A stretch of DNA of 64,000 nucleotides, taken from contig JBBIKG010000002.1 in the NCBI GenBank assembly GCA_037445555.1, positions 62,001-126,000 on the forward strand. Direction: 5' to 3'. Every line of letters starts with the position of its first letter. Position 1 is the first letter of the stretch. This stretch comes from JAAYJT01 sp037445555 (lineage in GTDB: Bacteria; Bacteroidota; Bacteroidia; Bacteroidales; JAAYJT01). The translations under genes and the position numbers were made by a program. The notes below the pieces were generated by a model. That model had not been told where the DNA came from and made no database searches. It worked only from the letters and a program-made list of their open reading frames with translations. Positions 25,196 to 34,398 of the stretch are shown in pieces.

Positions 25196-28100
25196 TTATC
25201 GTACAATGATCAATTTATTACTCGTTTGGGCTGATTTTCCGGCACTATTGGTAACAACAGCCCGGTATATGTATATGCCTGCAGGCAGTGGATGCCCGCG
25301 CTCATCCAGCCCATCCCAGTCATATATTATACTTCTGTAACCGGCTGGCACTTCAGTAGTTCGAAACAGCCTTTTCAGTTTCCCTTCAAACGAATAAATC
25401 TGTATTTCGATATCGATCTTATTGCCGGCCTGATTGTGTTCGATCATAAAATGTGTATTGTGTGAAAAAGGGTTGGGATAATTGAACACTTTTTCAACCA
25501 GCAGGCTGTTTTGGTTTACCACCACAAACTCAATCGTTGCCTCAGAAGAGTTGTTGTGCACATCCCACGCTTTCAGCCGAAGTTCATGTTTACCCTCAGA
25601 TAAATTGTAAAATGGAAAAACGATGGCTCCTTTCGTAGTGGTATCCAGCTCAGAGACATAAAAATCATTGAGCACATAAGGTTTGTCAGTACGGTCGTCA
25701 AGAATCGCCACGATGTCGTGCCCGATCCCTGTTCCGGTGGTATTTATGCCGCTTTCATCATTAATGAGCGCGTATAGGATCGGATTTTCATGGGTTTTGC
25801 CACCAGGTTTGAAGTTGATGTCATTAATAAACATCTGGATGGCAGGGCCTTTAGTATCGTTGGAGACATTGGTTGCAAATCCGCCCACTTTAATGTTCAT
25901 ATCCGTGCCGTGAGCATCCGATTGGTCGCTGAAAGCGTAATAGCTAATTTTTCCATTACCAACCTGATAGGCAATGTCCTTTGGCACGAGTAAACTAAAC
26001 TCAAAAAGACCATTTTTCACAGAAGTACGGCCCTTGTGAAGAATGCTTTGCTGAGTATTGAAACTAAACACGTTTCCGCCGTCATTGGCCAGGGTTTTTG
26101 CTTGAACCGGTTTATCAAATATGGTGGGGGACAGCTCTCCGTTGAAATTATTGAGTGTATTTCCTGATTGATCGTGTACACGGCCTTTTATAGTAATTTT
26201 TGATAATGCCTTTAGAGTATCCGAAGAACCGCCTGCCGAGGTATTGTTGATATGGGTTGTCTCAATGCCATAAGCGGGTATATTTAGTGTCAACGCAGGG
26301 TCGCCGATCAGAATAAATTTATGCGAGTGGTAGAATAACAACTTTTGTTTGGCTAGCCTGATAACATCGCCCAGTGTCATGGCCTGCCCTTTTTCTTTCC
26401 TGAACAGATTTTGATAGACGCGCTGATTGAGAATGAAATTGTCTGAAGAATACGTGGGGCGTGTGGTGGTGTACAAGGCTATGGCTCCGCCGTTCGGATT
26501 CAGGATCACATGCTCACCGGCCGACACGAATTCAGGATCATCAAAATAGGTGAACTCGCATGTAGCTGTTATGAAAAGGGGTAGGCGATTGCCATTGGAC
26601 CATGATTTTATATCAGATAATTCTAGCACCCGCTCCAGAGCCCATCCATTCACCCCTCCGTGCCCCGTGTAATTGACTACAAGCGCACCCCTTGAAATGC
26701 GCTTGTTTATTTCCTGATTAACGACTGGATATCTCTGCCCCCCTGAGGTACGAACCTGTTGAAAGGCGTCAAGGTAAATTTTATTAAAGTTGTAGGCGTT
26801 GTATCCGTTTTCAATCTGCTTTACCAATCTTTCTGCCTGATCAACATGAAGGTTATCATCCTCATCGTCGGCCACGAAACAGATCATATTCCGCCAATCG
26901 CCCTGGTTGGCAGGCGAAAGGGTTGAATAACGTATGATTTTGTCAACAATATTTGTGGCCTCCTGTACTGTAGTTACCGGCAATCGACCAATACCAATAT
27001 CTACATCATCGGTTATCTGGGCGCCTTCATGGTTTTCCAGAAACCCAAAAAAATCATCTGTGGCGTACGTGTCGGTATAATGCAAGGAGTTTGGCGACTG
27101 CCATGAAGGGACAAAATTTGTATTGGTTTTGATCCTGTTCTTATAGTCGTAGGAGGCATCACCGAAGAGAAGAAGGTATCTTAATGATTTTTGTGCAGTG
27201 GACCTTTCGTAGAGCATCTTGAGAAAATCGCGTATGGCCGAAATATCCTGGCTTCCCGACGAAAATTCGTTATATATCTGATTTGTCGTAACCACTTTAA
27301 CATTGAGACCCGACGAGGACTCGCGAAAATCAGCCAGCCGTTGTGCCTGCTGAAGAAAATTTGGATGTGTAACAATAACCATATCGGGTGTGGTAAAACC
27401 ATGGAGGTTCTGGTTGGTTACCCGCTCCACGAATGCGGGTTTCAAAGCTTTGGAAGGATCAAATGCAATGTATTCACTGATTCCTGTCGATACTACCCTG
27501 TACCAAAAGGTAGTTCCCGACAAGTTGACCTGTTGAATTTTAGCATTCGAAGCCTCGGCGACGTCCCAAACCTGAACAGCTCCGGTTACATTCAGAAGCC
27601 TGTATTCAAGCACTCTTCCTTTTTCAAGTGCCTGAATGCTACGGTACTGAAGTTTGTCTCCTGTAAAATTGAGTTGCCGCTTTCCTTGCATCACTATCCG
27701 GTTTAGCCATCCGGAGGCCGGAGAGCTGGTACGGTTATAACTGATTTTCACTTTCAGCTGGTCGCTGGCTGAGAAAACCGACCTTGCGGCTGTCACTTCG
27801 CGGGCAAAATCGCTGAAAGCATTGGATGAAGACACGCTTCCAACCAACACATTGCCGGCCGACCCGTTAACATCCACAGCAAACGAGGAGGGTGTGAAAG
27901 AACGGGCGGCCAGGACGGTGCTTATCAATATGGCAGAATCCTTTACAAGATTTGGCACGTTAAATATAAACTCTCGGGCAGATGTTTCAAAGATTTCTCC
28001 ATACCATTCGCGCCCTGACTTGATCAGATTCACCTCATTTTTTTCGTAAGCCTGGTATTCATCAAAAATCGTCACAATACTACCCGGAGATGAACCGGCA

Positions 28101-29029
28101 GAGGGGTTGGCAGCAACTCTTTTTCCAAACCCCTTATCGGCCGTGATGTAGTAGTAGCTTTGGTCGGAATAGAGGTGGGCCTGATAATTGAACTGCCCCG
28201 TGGCCTGGTTATACCTCCATCTGTCAGGACCCACACCATAAAACAAAATATAATCCTGTGCATTGAATTGGCCATCCTCCTCGCCTACTACAAGTATGGA
28301 GTTTTCTGTGAGGTCATCCGGGCGAGGTTCTGCGTTAGATTCAGGCAGCATCCCTCCGCCATATCCAAACAGCCTCAGATTCCGGGGGTTTATACCTGCC
28401 GGATCAAGACCGGCACTGCGAAGGTCATCATAATTGATACGATATATACCTGTTTCTTTTATAGAGAACTTATACCACCTTCCTGATGCCAGCACTGATT
28501 CAAAGACTGCCTGATTTTTGATATTTGATTTTGGCGTGTCTATTTCCCGGGAGAAGACACGTAAAGTGAAACGCATAAGCTTTTCATACTGACCTGTGGT
28601 AGATGATTTCCTGACAGGCAGAAAGGAAATAAACGCTCGAGTACCCCCATCGAATGACACCTGTCGAACATGTAACACTAGCGAGTCGGTGCCGAATGAA
28701 ATAGCAGTGGAATCAGTGCCTTGTCGGTCAGACATGAGAAATGCTGCTTTGCATTCCGTTTCCGACAAAGGTTGGAAATGCAGGTCGGAAATCGTAACCA
28801 TGCTTATGTCTGCCGTAACTTCGACCACCTCCTGAAATATGGGAGCCATGGTTTCGGGCGTAAGGATTGCCCCTTCGAAATCGAAAAGCCAGGGTGCAGC
28901 TGGCCGGGAGGTAAGCTGGTACGGACGGTTCCACACTATGGTCCGCTCGATGGTGACCTGAGCAGTCGCAAAGGTATGACTCAGCAACAGCCCCGCTACA
29001 ACCCAAGTAAATTTGTACCAGCGAATCAT
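25196..29029 (-). CDS. porU: type IX secretion sortase PorU
   Basis: C25 (gingipain-like) cysteine transpeptidase at the cell surface that removes the C-terminal signal of cargo and attaches it to lipopolysaccharide. 1277 residues: signal peptide (1-24), long beta-rich N-terminal part, C25 domain about 530-900 with catalytic His790 in NYTGHGG and Cys824 in ITATCEF, then Ig-like modules. It ends in a type A sorting domain (YPNPFS near 1185 and GIYIYRAV near the end). Length and order match PorU rather than a gingipain cargo. Next gene porV and upstream porP/gldJ support the call. Confidence 0.95.
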   Translation of the reverse strand: MIRWYKFTWVVAGLLLSHTFATAQVTIERTIVWNRPYQLTSRPAAPWLFDFEGAILTPETMAPIFQEVVEVTADISMVTISDLHFQPLSETECKAAFLMSDRQGTDSTAISFGTDSLVLHVRQVSFDGGTRAFISFLPVRKSSTTGQYEKLMRFTLRVFSREIDTPKSNIKNQAVFESVLASGRWYKFSIKETGIYRINYDDLRSAGLDPAGINPRNLRLFGYGGGMLPESNAEPRPDDLTENSILVVGEEDGQFNAQDYILFYGVGPDRWRYNQATGQFNYQAHLYSDQSYYYITADKGFGKRVAANPSAGSSPGSIVTIFDEYQAYEKNEVNLIKSGREWYGEIFETSAREFIFNVPNLVKDSAILISTVLAARSFTPSSFAVDVNGSAGNVLVGSVSSSNAFSDFAREVTAARSVFSASDQLKVKISYNRTSSPASGWLNRIVMQGKRQLNFTGDKLQYRSIQALEKGRVLEYRLLNVTGAVQVWDVAEASNAKIQQVNLSGTTFWYRVVSTGISEYIAFDPSKALKPAFVERVTNQNLHGFTTPDMVIVTHPNFLQQAQRLADFRESSSGLNVKVVTTNQIYNEFSSGSQDISAIRDFLKMLYERSTAQKSLRYLLLFGDASYDYKNRIKTNTNFVPSWQSPNSLHYTDTYATDDFFGFLENHEGAQITDDVDIGIGRLPVTTVQEATNIVDKIIRYSTLSPANQGDWRNMICFVADDEDDNLHVDQAERLVKQIENGYNAYNFNKIYLDAFQQVRTSGGQRYPVVNQEINKRISRGALVVNYTGHGGVNGWALERVLELSDIKSWSNGNRLPLFITATCEFTYFDDPEFVSAGEHVILNPNGGAIALYTTTRPTYSSDNFILNQRVYQNLFRKEKGQAMTLGDVIRLAKQKLLFYHSHKFILIGDPALTLNIPAYGIETTHINNTSAGGSSDTLKALSKITIKGRVHDQSGNTLNNFNGELSPTIFDKPVQAKTLANDGGNVFSFNTQQSILHKGRTSVKNGLFEFSLLVPKDIAYQVGNGKISYYAFSDQSDAHGTDMNIKVGGFATNVSNDTKGPAIQMFINDINFKPGGKTHENPILYALINDESGINTTGTGIGHDIVAILDDRTDKPYVLNDFYVSELDTTTKGAIVFPFYNLSEGKHELRLKAWDVHNNSSEATIEFVVVNQNSLLVEKVFNYPNPFSHNTHFMIEHNQAGNKIDIEIQIYSFEGKLKRLFRTTEVPAGYRSIIYDWDGLDERGHPLPAGIYIYRAVVTNSAGKSAQTSNKLIIVR

Positions 29030-29341
29030 ATGTTCCGGATCAGATAGTAAAACCTAGGAAGAAATACATCAGGTCGAACGCTAAGGTTATTATTATGCAA
29101 AGGATTTTAATAATAACATTCGAATACCTGCTTGTTACATCTACCCAACATGAAAAACGGCAATAAAGTATGATTATTGCCAGATAGCATCATCGTGAAA
29201 TCAAGTTTTAAACTTCAGGGGACAGGTTCAACTCTGGAAAGCCAAAGATCAAATTACGTGAAATTAAGCCTGTTTCAACATTCTTACGAAACTGTCATTT
29301 TTTGTATTACCTTCGCTCTGTAAAATTTTGTTGCCTAGGCA
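29030..29341. promoter_or_regulatory. 312-nt divergent porU / porP region with two inverted repeats
   Basis: No gene is seen. Repeat one: GTTATTATTA (29086-29095) and TAATAATAAC (29108-29117), 10-bp perfect arms around a 12-nt spacer that contains ATCCTTTG on the minus strand, a one-mismatch -7 element for porU. Repeat two: GGCAATAA (29159-29166) and TTATTGCC (29174-29181), 8-bp perfect arms with a 7-nt loop. On the plus strand TACCTTCG (29308-29315) is a one-mismatch -7 element for the porP gene. Operators for a shared regulator are plausible but unproven. Confidence 0.55.
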
Positions 29342-30328
29342 ATGAAGCGACGTGCCCAACTTGTTATTGTTTTTGCTTTTGTGTTGTGCTGTTCTTCAAC
29401 AGTTCCAGCTCAAGACCCTCATTTTTCGCAATTCTACGGCAATCCGTTATACCTAAATCCCGCGCTGGCCGGTAATAAGATTTGTCCCCGAATCACGCTC
29501 AATTACCGCGACCAATGGCCCAACATTCCAGCTACATTCGTTACTTATGGAATTTCCTTTGACAGATATATTGAACCTATCAGTGGTGCTCTGGCTCTGA
29601 TGGCCGTAAGGGATGATGCCGGAAAGGGTATTTTGACCAATACCATGCTAAGCGGTATTTATTCCTACCGCCTTGAAATGACAAGGGATCTGTTGCTGAA
29701 TGCCGGTTTTCAGGCCACAGTGCAGCAAATAAATCTGGACTGGGATAAACTTACATTTGAAAACCCACAAGAGATACCCTCTGATGGATTCCAACGTAAA
29801 ATCATTCCAGATTTTTCTGCCGGCTTTGTTCTCGGTTTCGCCTATAACTATTTTTTTGGTTTCGCCGCACACCACCTTACTCAGCCTGAGATATCATATG
29901 TCACATCCAGCAGTGATGGTCCTATCAACCGTCAGGATCTGAAGCTGACTATACATGCCGGGGCAATTTTCGACCTCGTGCCGGCATCAACCCTGATTGA
30001 TGCAGATAAGGTACCTACCATTTCGCCCAATATTCTGTTTCAGCAGCAGGGTGCGTTCAAGCAAGTCAATGTGGGTTTGTACTCCACACTTCATCCTTTC
30101 ACCTTTGGCGTCTGGTACAGGCATACATTCAGAAATCAGGACGCTGCCATCGTGTTGCTGGGTATTGAATACCAGGGAATAAAGATCGGATACAGCTATG
30201 ATTATACCGTTTCAGCACTGACAAACGCCACGGGTGGCTCGCATGAAGTTTCACTGGGATGGATTTTCAACTGCGATGATCGAGTAAAAAATAGAAAGAT
30301 CAAAGCAATAAAAGTCACCCCATTTTAG
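29342..30328 (+). CDS. PorP/SprF family type IX secretion membrane protein
   Basis: 328 residues with a signal peptide (ending VPAQ) and the family opening DPHFSQFYGNPLYLNPALAG, followed by a 12-14-strand barrel and the closing SLGWIFNCDD. PorP is an outer-membrane protein that anchors the PorK/L/M/N motor ring; SprF paralogues serve individual adhesins. As porK, L, M and N are absent here, it may be an SprF-type paralogue. It stands directly before gldJ (31 nt). Confidence 0.88.
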   Translation: MKRRAQLVIVFAFVLCCSSTVPAQDPHFSQFYGNPLYLNPALAGNKICPRITLNYRDQWPNIPATFVTYGISFDRYIEPISGALALMAVRDDAGKGILTNTMLSGIYSYRLEMTRDLLLNAGFQATVQQINLDWDKLTFENPQEIPSDGFQRKIIPDFSAGFVLGFAYNYFFGFAAHHLTQPEISYVTSSSDGPINRQDLKLTIHAGAIFDLVPASTLIDADKVPTISPNILFQQQGAFKQVNVGLYSTLHPFTFGVWYRHTFRNQDAAIVLLGIEYQGIKIGYSYDYTVSALTNATGGSHEVSLGWIFNCDDRVKNRKIKAIKVTPF

Positions 30329-30359
30329 TTTATAGCTAAACAAATTCTAAAATATTGCT

Positions 30360-31838
30360 ATGTCGGCATTTAACAAAGTTCGTTTACTACTTCTCATCAC
30401 CATTGTGATCGGGTTGTTTTCTTCCTGTTCTAAAAAGCAATATTCGAGTTCTACCGGCTGGGAATTCAATAATCCTAAAACCGGAGGGTTTGAAGTCACA
30501 CCCTACCGTGAACAGATCACTGGACCAGGCCTTGTGCTTATTGAGGGTGGCACCTTTACGATGGGACAAACCGTAGACAACCCTATGTACGAGTGGGATA
30601 ATCAGCCCCGCCGGGTAACAGTTCCGAGTTTTTATATAGATGAAACCGAGGTCCGTAATATTGATTACCTCGAATACCTCTACTGGTTGCAAAGGGTGTT
30701 CGGAAAAAACCATCCGGAAGTCTATATCCGTGCCCTGCCTGATACACTGGTCTGGCGCGATAAACTTGCATACAACGAACCACTTGTTGAAACCTACCTC
30801 AGGCATCCCGCCTACCATAACTATCCCGTGGTGGGAGTAAGCTGGAAACAAGCCAACGAGTATTGCATTTGGCGCACCGACAGAGTCAATGAGATGCTTC
30901 TCATTAAAAATGGCATACTTGATTACGATCCCGATCAGCGCGATGCAAACAACTTCAACACCGAAGCTTATTTGGCCGGTCAGTACCAGGGGTTGGTAAA
31001 TAAGCCTTTGCGCGACCTGAATCCTGCCGGAACCGGCGAGCGTCAGGTTCGGGTAGAAGATGGTATTCTGCTGCCTCGTTACAGGCTTCCAACCGAAGCC
31101 GAATGGGAATATGCGGCATTGGGCCTGATTGGCAATACCGCTTATGAGCGGGTTACAGAACGCAGAGCGTATCCCTGGCAAGGCACCAGCATGCGTACCG
31201 ACGCCAAGAAAAAAACCGGTGCTTTTAAGGCCAACTTCCGGCGCGGTTCCGGCGACTATATGGGTGTTGCAGGATGGCTGAATGATGGAGCTGACATCCC
31301 GACCCATGTAAAAGACTATCAGGCTAATGACTATGGTTTGTACAACATGGCCGGTAACGTGGCAGAATGGGTGCTGGATGTCTACAGGCCTCTTACCTTT
31401 ATGGATGTAGCCGATTACAGGCCTTTCAGAGGCAATGTGTACACTACTCGGGTAACGGATGCCGAAGGCAAACTTGTGGAAAAGGATTATATGGGCCGCA
31501 TTCAGACCCGACCCGTTAAACCCGAGGAGGTAGCCTCGCGCTTCAACTACCGTAAAGCGGATGTTATTAACTATCGCGACGGAGATCCTCAAAGCCTGAT
31601 CAACCGCGACTGGGAACAGGTACCTGATTCCTCAACCACAGCCAAGATGTATGAATATGGAAAGACTTCACTCATTAGCGACAGGTCGAGGGTATTCAAG
31701 GGAGGTTCATGGATTGATCCGGCCTATTATCTGAGTCCTGGCACAAGAAGATTTCTTGACGAAGATATGGCAGCAAACTACATCGGATTCCGCTGTGCCA
31801 TGACCCGCGTGGGAAGTTCAAAAATCGTTTCGAAATAA
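30360..31838 (+). CDS. gldJ: gliding-motility/type IX secretion lipoprotein GldJ
   Basis: 492 residues. Signal with lipobox FSSC (Cys23), then a formylglycine-generating-enzyme (SUMF1) fold from about 57 (GLVLIEGGTFTMG) to the end (YIGFRCAMTR). The family is used structurally here; the oxygenase cysteines are not evident. The run DETEVRNIDYLEYLYWLQRV, RLPTEAEWEYAALG and MAGNVAEWVLDVYRP follow Flavobacterium GldJ closely as I remember it, and murF lies next, as there. GldJ is needed for stable GldK and secretion. GldK is the alternative; context favours GldJ. Confidence 0.85.
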   Translation: MSAFNKVRLLLLITIVIGLFSSCSKKQYSSSTGWEFNNPKTGGFEVTPYREQITGPGLVLIEGGTFTMGQTVDNPMYEWDNQPRRVTVPSFYIDETEVRNIDYLEYLYWLQRVFGKNHPEVYIRALPDTLVWRDKLAYNEPLVETYLRHPAYHNYPVVGVSWKQANEYCIWRTDRVNEMLLIKNGILDYDPDQRDANNFNTEAYLAGQYQGLVNKPLRDLNPAGTGERQVRVEDGILLPRYRLPTEAEWEYAALGLIGNTAYERVTERRAYPWQGTSMRTDAKKKTGAFKANFRRGSGDYMGVAGWLNDGADIPTHVKDYQANDYGLYNMAGNVAEWVLDVYRPLTFMDVADYRPFRGNVYTTRVTDAEGKLVEKDYMGRIQTRPVKPEEVASRFNYRKADVINYRDGDPQSLINRDWEQVPDSSTTAKMYEYGKTSLISDRSRVFKGGSWIDPAYYLSPGTRRFLDEDMAANYIGFRCAMTRVGSSKIVSK

Positions 31839-31947
31839 TTCATATCAACGTTCAATCTTTTCCGCCCGGTGCATCCATTAACACCATTCCTGGTTGTGAA
31901 TTAGGAAAGTGTAAGGATTTGCCGGGCTATTCTCATATGATCAGGCT

Positions 31948-33237
31948 ATGAATGTTCAGGATTTATATGCTATTTTTCTGAAACACCCACAAATTTGTAC
32001 TGATTCGCGACAGATAAAACCTGGTTGTATTTTTATTGCCCTAAAAGGTGGGCAGTTTGACGGAAATGAATTTGCAGCTAGTGCGATCCGGGAAGGAGCT
32101 GCTTACGCCATCATTGATAACCCGGCATACAAAGCAGACGACAAGCATCTGCTTGTGCCTGATGTTCTGGACAGTGTACATCAGATGGCTATTGTGCATC
32201 GCCAGAAATTCACCTGCCCGGTCATTGGCATTACCGGGTCAAATGGCAAAACAACCACCAAGGAGCTGATAACCAAAGTTTTGTCAACAAAGTACAACAC
32301 CCTTTCAACATTAGGAAACTACAACAATCACATTGGGGTGCCATTGACGGTATTAAGGATGACCGATGAACATCAGATAGCTGTCATCGAAATGGGAGCT
32401 AATCATATCGGCGAAATAGCTTCCTTGTGCAAACTTGCCCAGCCTACCCACGGGATACTCACAAATGTTGGGTATGCGCACCTTGAAGGGTTCGGAAGTT
32501 TTAAAGGAGTAATAAAAGCCAAAACAGAGCTTTATAAACACATCCGTTTGGTTGACGGTTCGATCTTCATTGACGCGGATAATGAAATTTTAATGACTCA
32601 TGCAGCAGGTATCCATAAGATTACCTATGGCGAAGGCACAAGGGCACAAAATCGTGGCGAAGTCACCAAAGGTGATCCATATTTGCAGGTAGCATGGAAG
32701 GCAGACGGCGAAAGCCGACTGATCATGACCAATCTGGTTGGAGTATATAACCTTAAAAACATACTGGCTGCCATAAGCGTGGGCCGATATTTTGAAGTGC
32801 CTGCAAATGATATCGTCTCAGCCATAGAATCGTATGTCCCTTCGAACCTGCGCTCACAGATTCTCAAAACCGATCGCAACGAGATAGTGCTGGATGCTTA
32901 TAATGCCAATCCATCGAGCATGGCTGCTGCCATAAACAATTTTGCCGCCCTCGGGGTTGCCAATAAACTGCTCATACTTGGCGAAATGCTTGAGATGGGT
33001 CATTTTGCCGGTGAGCAGCACAAAATAATTCTTGAACTCGTAACAGAAAAGGGTTTTACTAATGCCATATTTGTAGGCGATCATTTTTATGATCTGAAGG
33101 AGGAAAGACCCAATAAGTTTTTCAGAACCACATCAGAAGCTGCCCAATGGCTTGAATATCAGAATTTTTCAGGCTATACTGTCCTGATCAAAGGCTCACG
33201 CAAGATGAAACTTGAATCACTCACCAAGCTGCTTTAG
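31948..33237 (+). CDS. murF: UDP-N-acetylmuramoyl-tripeptide--D-alanyl-D-alanine ligase
   Basis: Last cytosolic step of peptidoglycan precursor synthesis: adds D-Ala-D-Ala to the UDP-MurNAc-tripeptide. 429 residues. The N-domain has TDSRQIKPGCIFIALKG (18-34), the ATP site GITGSNGKTTTKELI (94-108), and the family motifs EMGANHIGEI and DAYNANPSSM follow. The start at 31948 lies 109 nt after gldJ with no clear promoter; it probably belongs to the gldJ transcript, continuing into anmK 3 nt downstream. Confidence 0.95.
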   Translation: MNVQDLYAIFLKHPQICTDSRQIKPGCIFIALKGGQFDGNEFAASAIREGAAYAIIDNPAYKADDKHLLVPDVLDSVHQMAIVHRQKFTCPVIGITGSNGKTTTKELITKVLSTKYNTLSTLGNYNNHIGVPLTVLRMTDEHQIAVIEMGANHIGEIASLCKLAQPTHGILTNVGYAHLEGFGSFKGVIKAKTELYKHIRLVDGSIFIDADNEILMTHAAGIHKITYGEGTRAQNRGEVTKGDPYLQVAWKADGESRLIMTNLVGVYNLKNILAAISVGRYFEVPANDIVSAIESYVPSNLRSQILKTDRNEIVLDAYNANPSSMAAAINNFAALGVANKLLILGEMLEMGHFAGEQHKIILELVTEKGFTNAIFVGDHFYDLKEERPNKFFRTTSEAAQWLEYQNFSGYTVLIKGSRKMKLESLTKLL

Positions 33238-33240
33238 TCG

Positions 33241-34335
33241 ATGACTTCTCAAGGAGAAGAAAAAATCCATATTGCCGTCGGGGTGATGTCGGGCACCTCG
33301 CTTGACGGAATTGATGTAGTTGTTTGTAGATTCTTCCGAACCGTCGACACATGGAAGTATGAAATAGTCAATGCTATCACCTATGAGTATGACAGCTTCT
33401 GGGTTGCCCGGTTAAAAAACTTATATAATGCTAGCGCCACGGAATTGGCTAAAGCTCATGCGGAGTATGGCCAGCTTCTGGCTGCACGGATTATGGACAC
33501 CATCCGCCACAGCTGTGTGAAACCGGATCTCATTGCCACCCACGGCCACACCATTTTTCATCAGCCTAATTCTGGCTATACCTACCAGCTTGGCTCAGGA
33601 GCTGTAGTGGCTGCACGTACCGGAATACCTGTGGTTTGCGACTTTCGCTCCACCGATGTTGCCAATGGTGGTCAGGGTGCGCCGTTAGTACCAATAGGCG
33701 ATAAACTGCTGTTTTCAGAATACGAGTCATGCCTCAACCTGGGTGGCTTTTCAAATATTTCGTTCGACAATAAAGGGCAAAGAATCGCTTTTGACATCTG
33801 CCCGGTAAATATTGTGCTGAACATGCTTTCACGCAAACTCGGGCATTCGTTCGATCCCAATGGTATGTATGCCGGCAGTGGTAAGGTAATTCCTGACCTT
33901 TTACAAATCCTTAATGATTTGCCGTTTTACAATCAGCACCCGCCAAAATCGCTTGGTTGGGAATGGGTTGAGCTAAATATTATTTCGCTCATCGATACTT
34001 CAGAATATTCAACAGTAGATTTGCTGCGCACCTTTACAGAGCATATTGCCATCAACATTACCAAGGTAGTGAATGATTACAGGCTTAACACTGTGTTAGT
34101 TACCGGCGGAGGTGCATATAACCAGCTGCTTATCAATCGTATGGTGTCGATGAGTGAATCAAGGTTCGTAATACCTGCCAACTCCGTAATTGATTTCAAG
34201 GAGGCGCTGATTTTTGCCTTTCTTGGAACGTTGCGCAAGCTGGGGCAGGTGAATTGTCTTGCCTCCGTGACAGGTGCAAGGAGCGATAGTTGCTGCGGGG
34301 CTGTTTATATGCCCGCCACGCTTCTATACCCATAA
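33241..34335 (+). CDS. anmK: anhydro-N-acetylmuramic acid kinase
   Basis: Phosphorylates and opens 1,6-anhydro-MurNAc released during wall turnover, feeding muropeptide recycling. 364 residues. Signature GVMSGTSLDGIDV (14-26), then THGHTIFHQP, DFRSTDVANGGQGAPLVP and a C-terminal GGGAYN, all as in AnmK. It begins 3 nt after murF, pairing new synthesis with recycling of peptidoglycan. Confidence 0.95.
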   Translation: MTSQGEEKIHIAVGVMSGTSLDGIDVVVCRFFRTVDTWKYEIVNAITYEYDSFWVARLKNLYNASATELAKAHAEYGQLLAARIMDTIRHSCVKPDLIATHGHTIFHQPNSGYTYQLGSGAVVAARTGIPVVCDFRSTDVANGGQGAPLVPIGDKLLFSEYESCLNLGGFSNISFDNKGQRIAFDICPVNIVLNMLSRKLGHSFDPNGMYAGSGKVIPDLLQILNDLPFYNQHPPKSLGWEWVELNIISLIDTSEYSTVDLLRTFTEHIAINITKVVNDYRLNTVLVTGGGAYNQLLINRMVSMSESRFVIPANSVIDFKEALIFAFLGTLRKLGQVNCLASVTGARSDSCCGAVYMPATLLYP

Positions 34336-34398
34336 AATAACATCGTTTGCTTTTCGTTTTAGCAAATAAGGTCTCAACATCATTTATCTGACGTTTCG

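Noticed and set aside
30387..31592. 401-codon open frame opposite gldJ
   Set aside because: Antisense shadow of a well-supported gene; the translation is Ile/Val/His-rich without domain signals.
34346..34366. TTTGCT...AGCAAA hairpin after anmK
   Set aside because: Weak six-pair stem with a nine-base loop and no T-tract; probably chance in AT-rich DNA.
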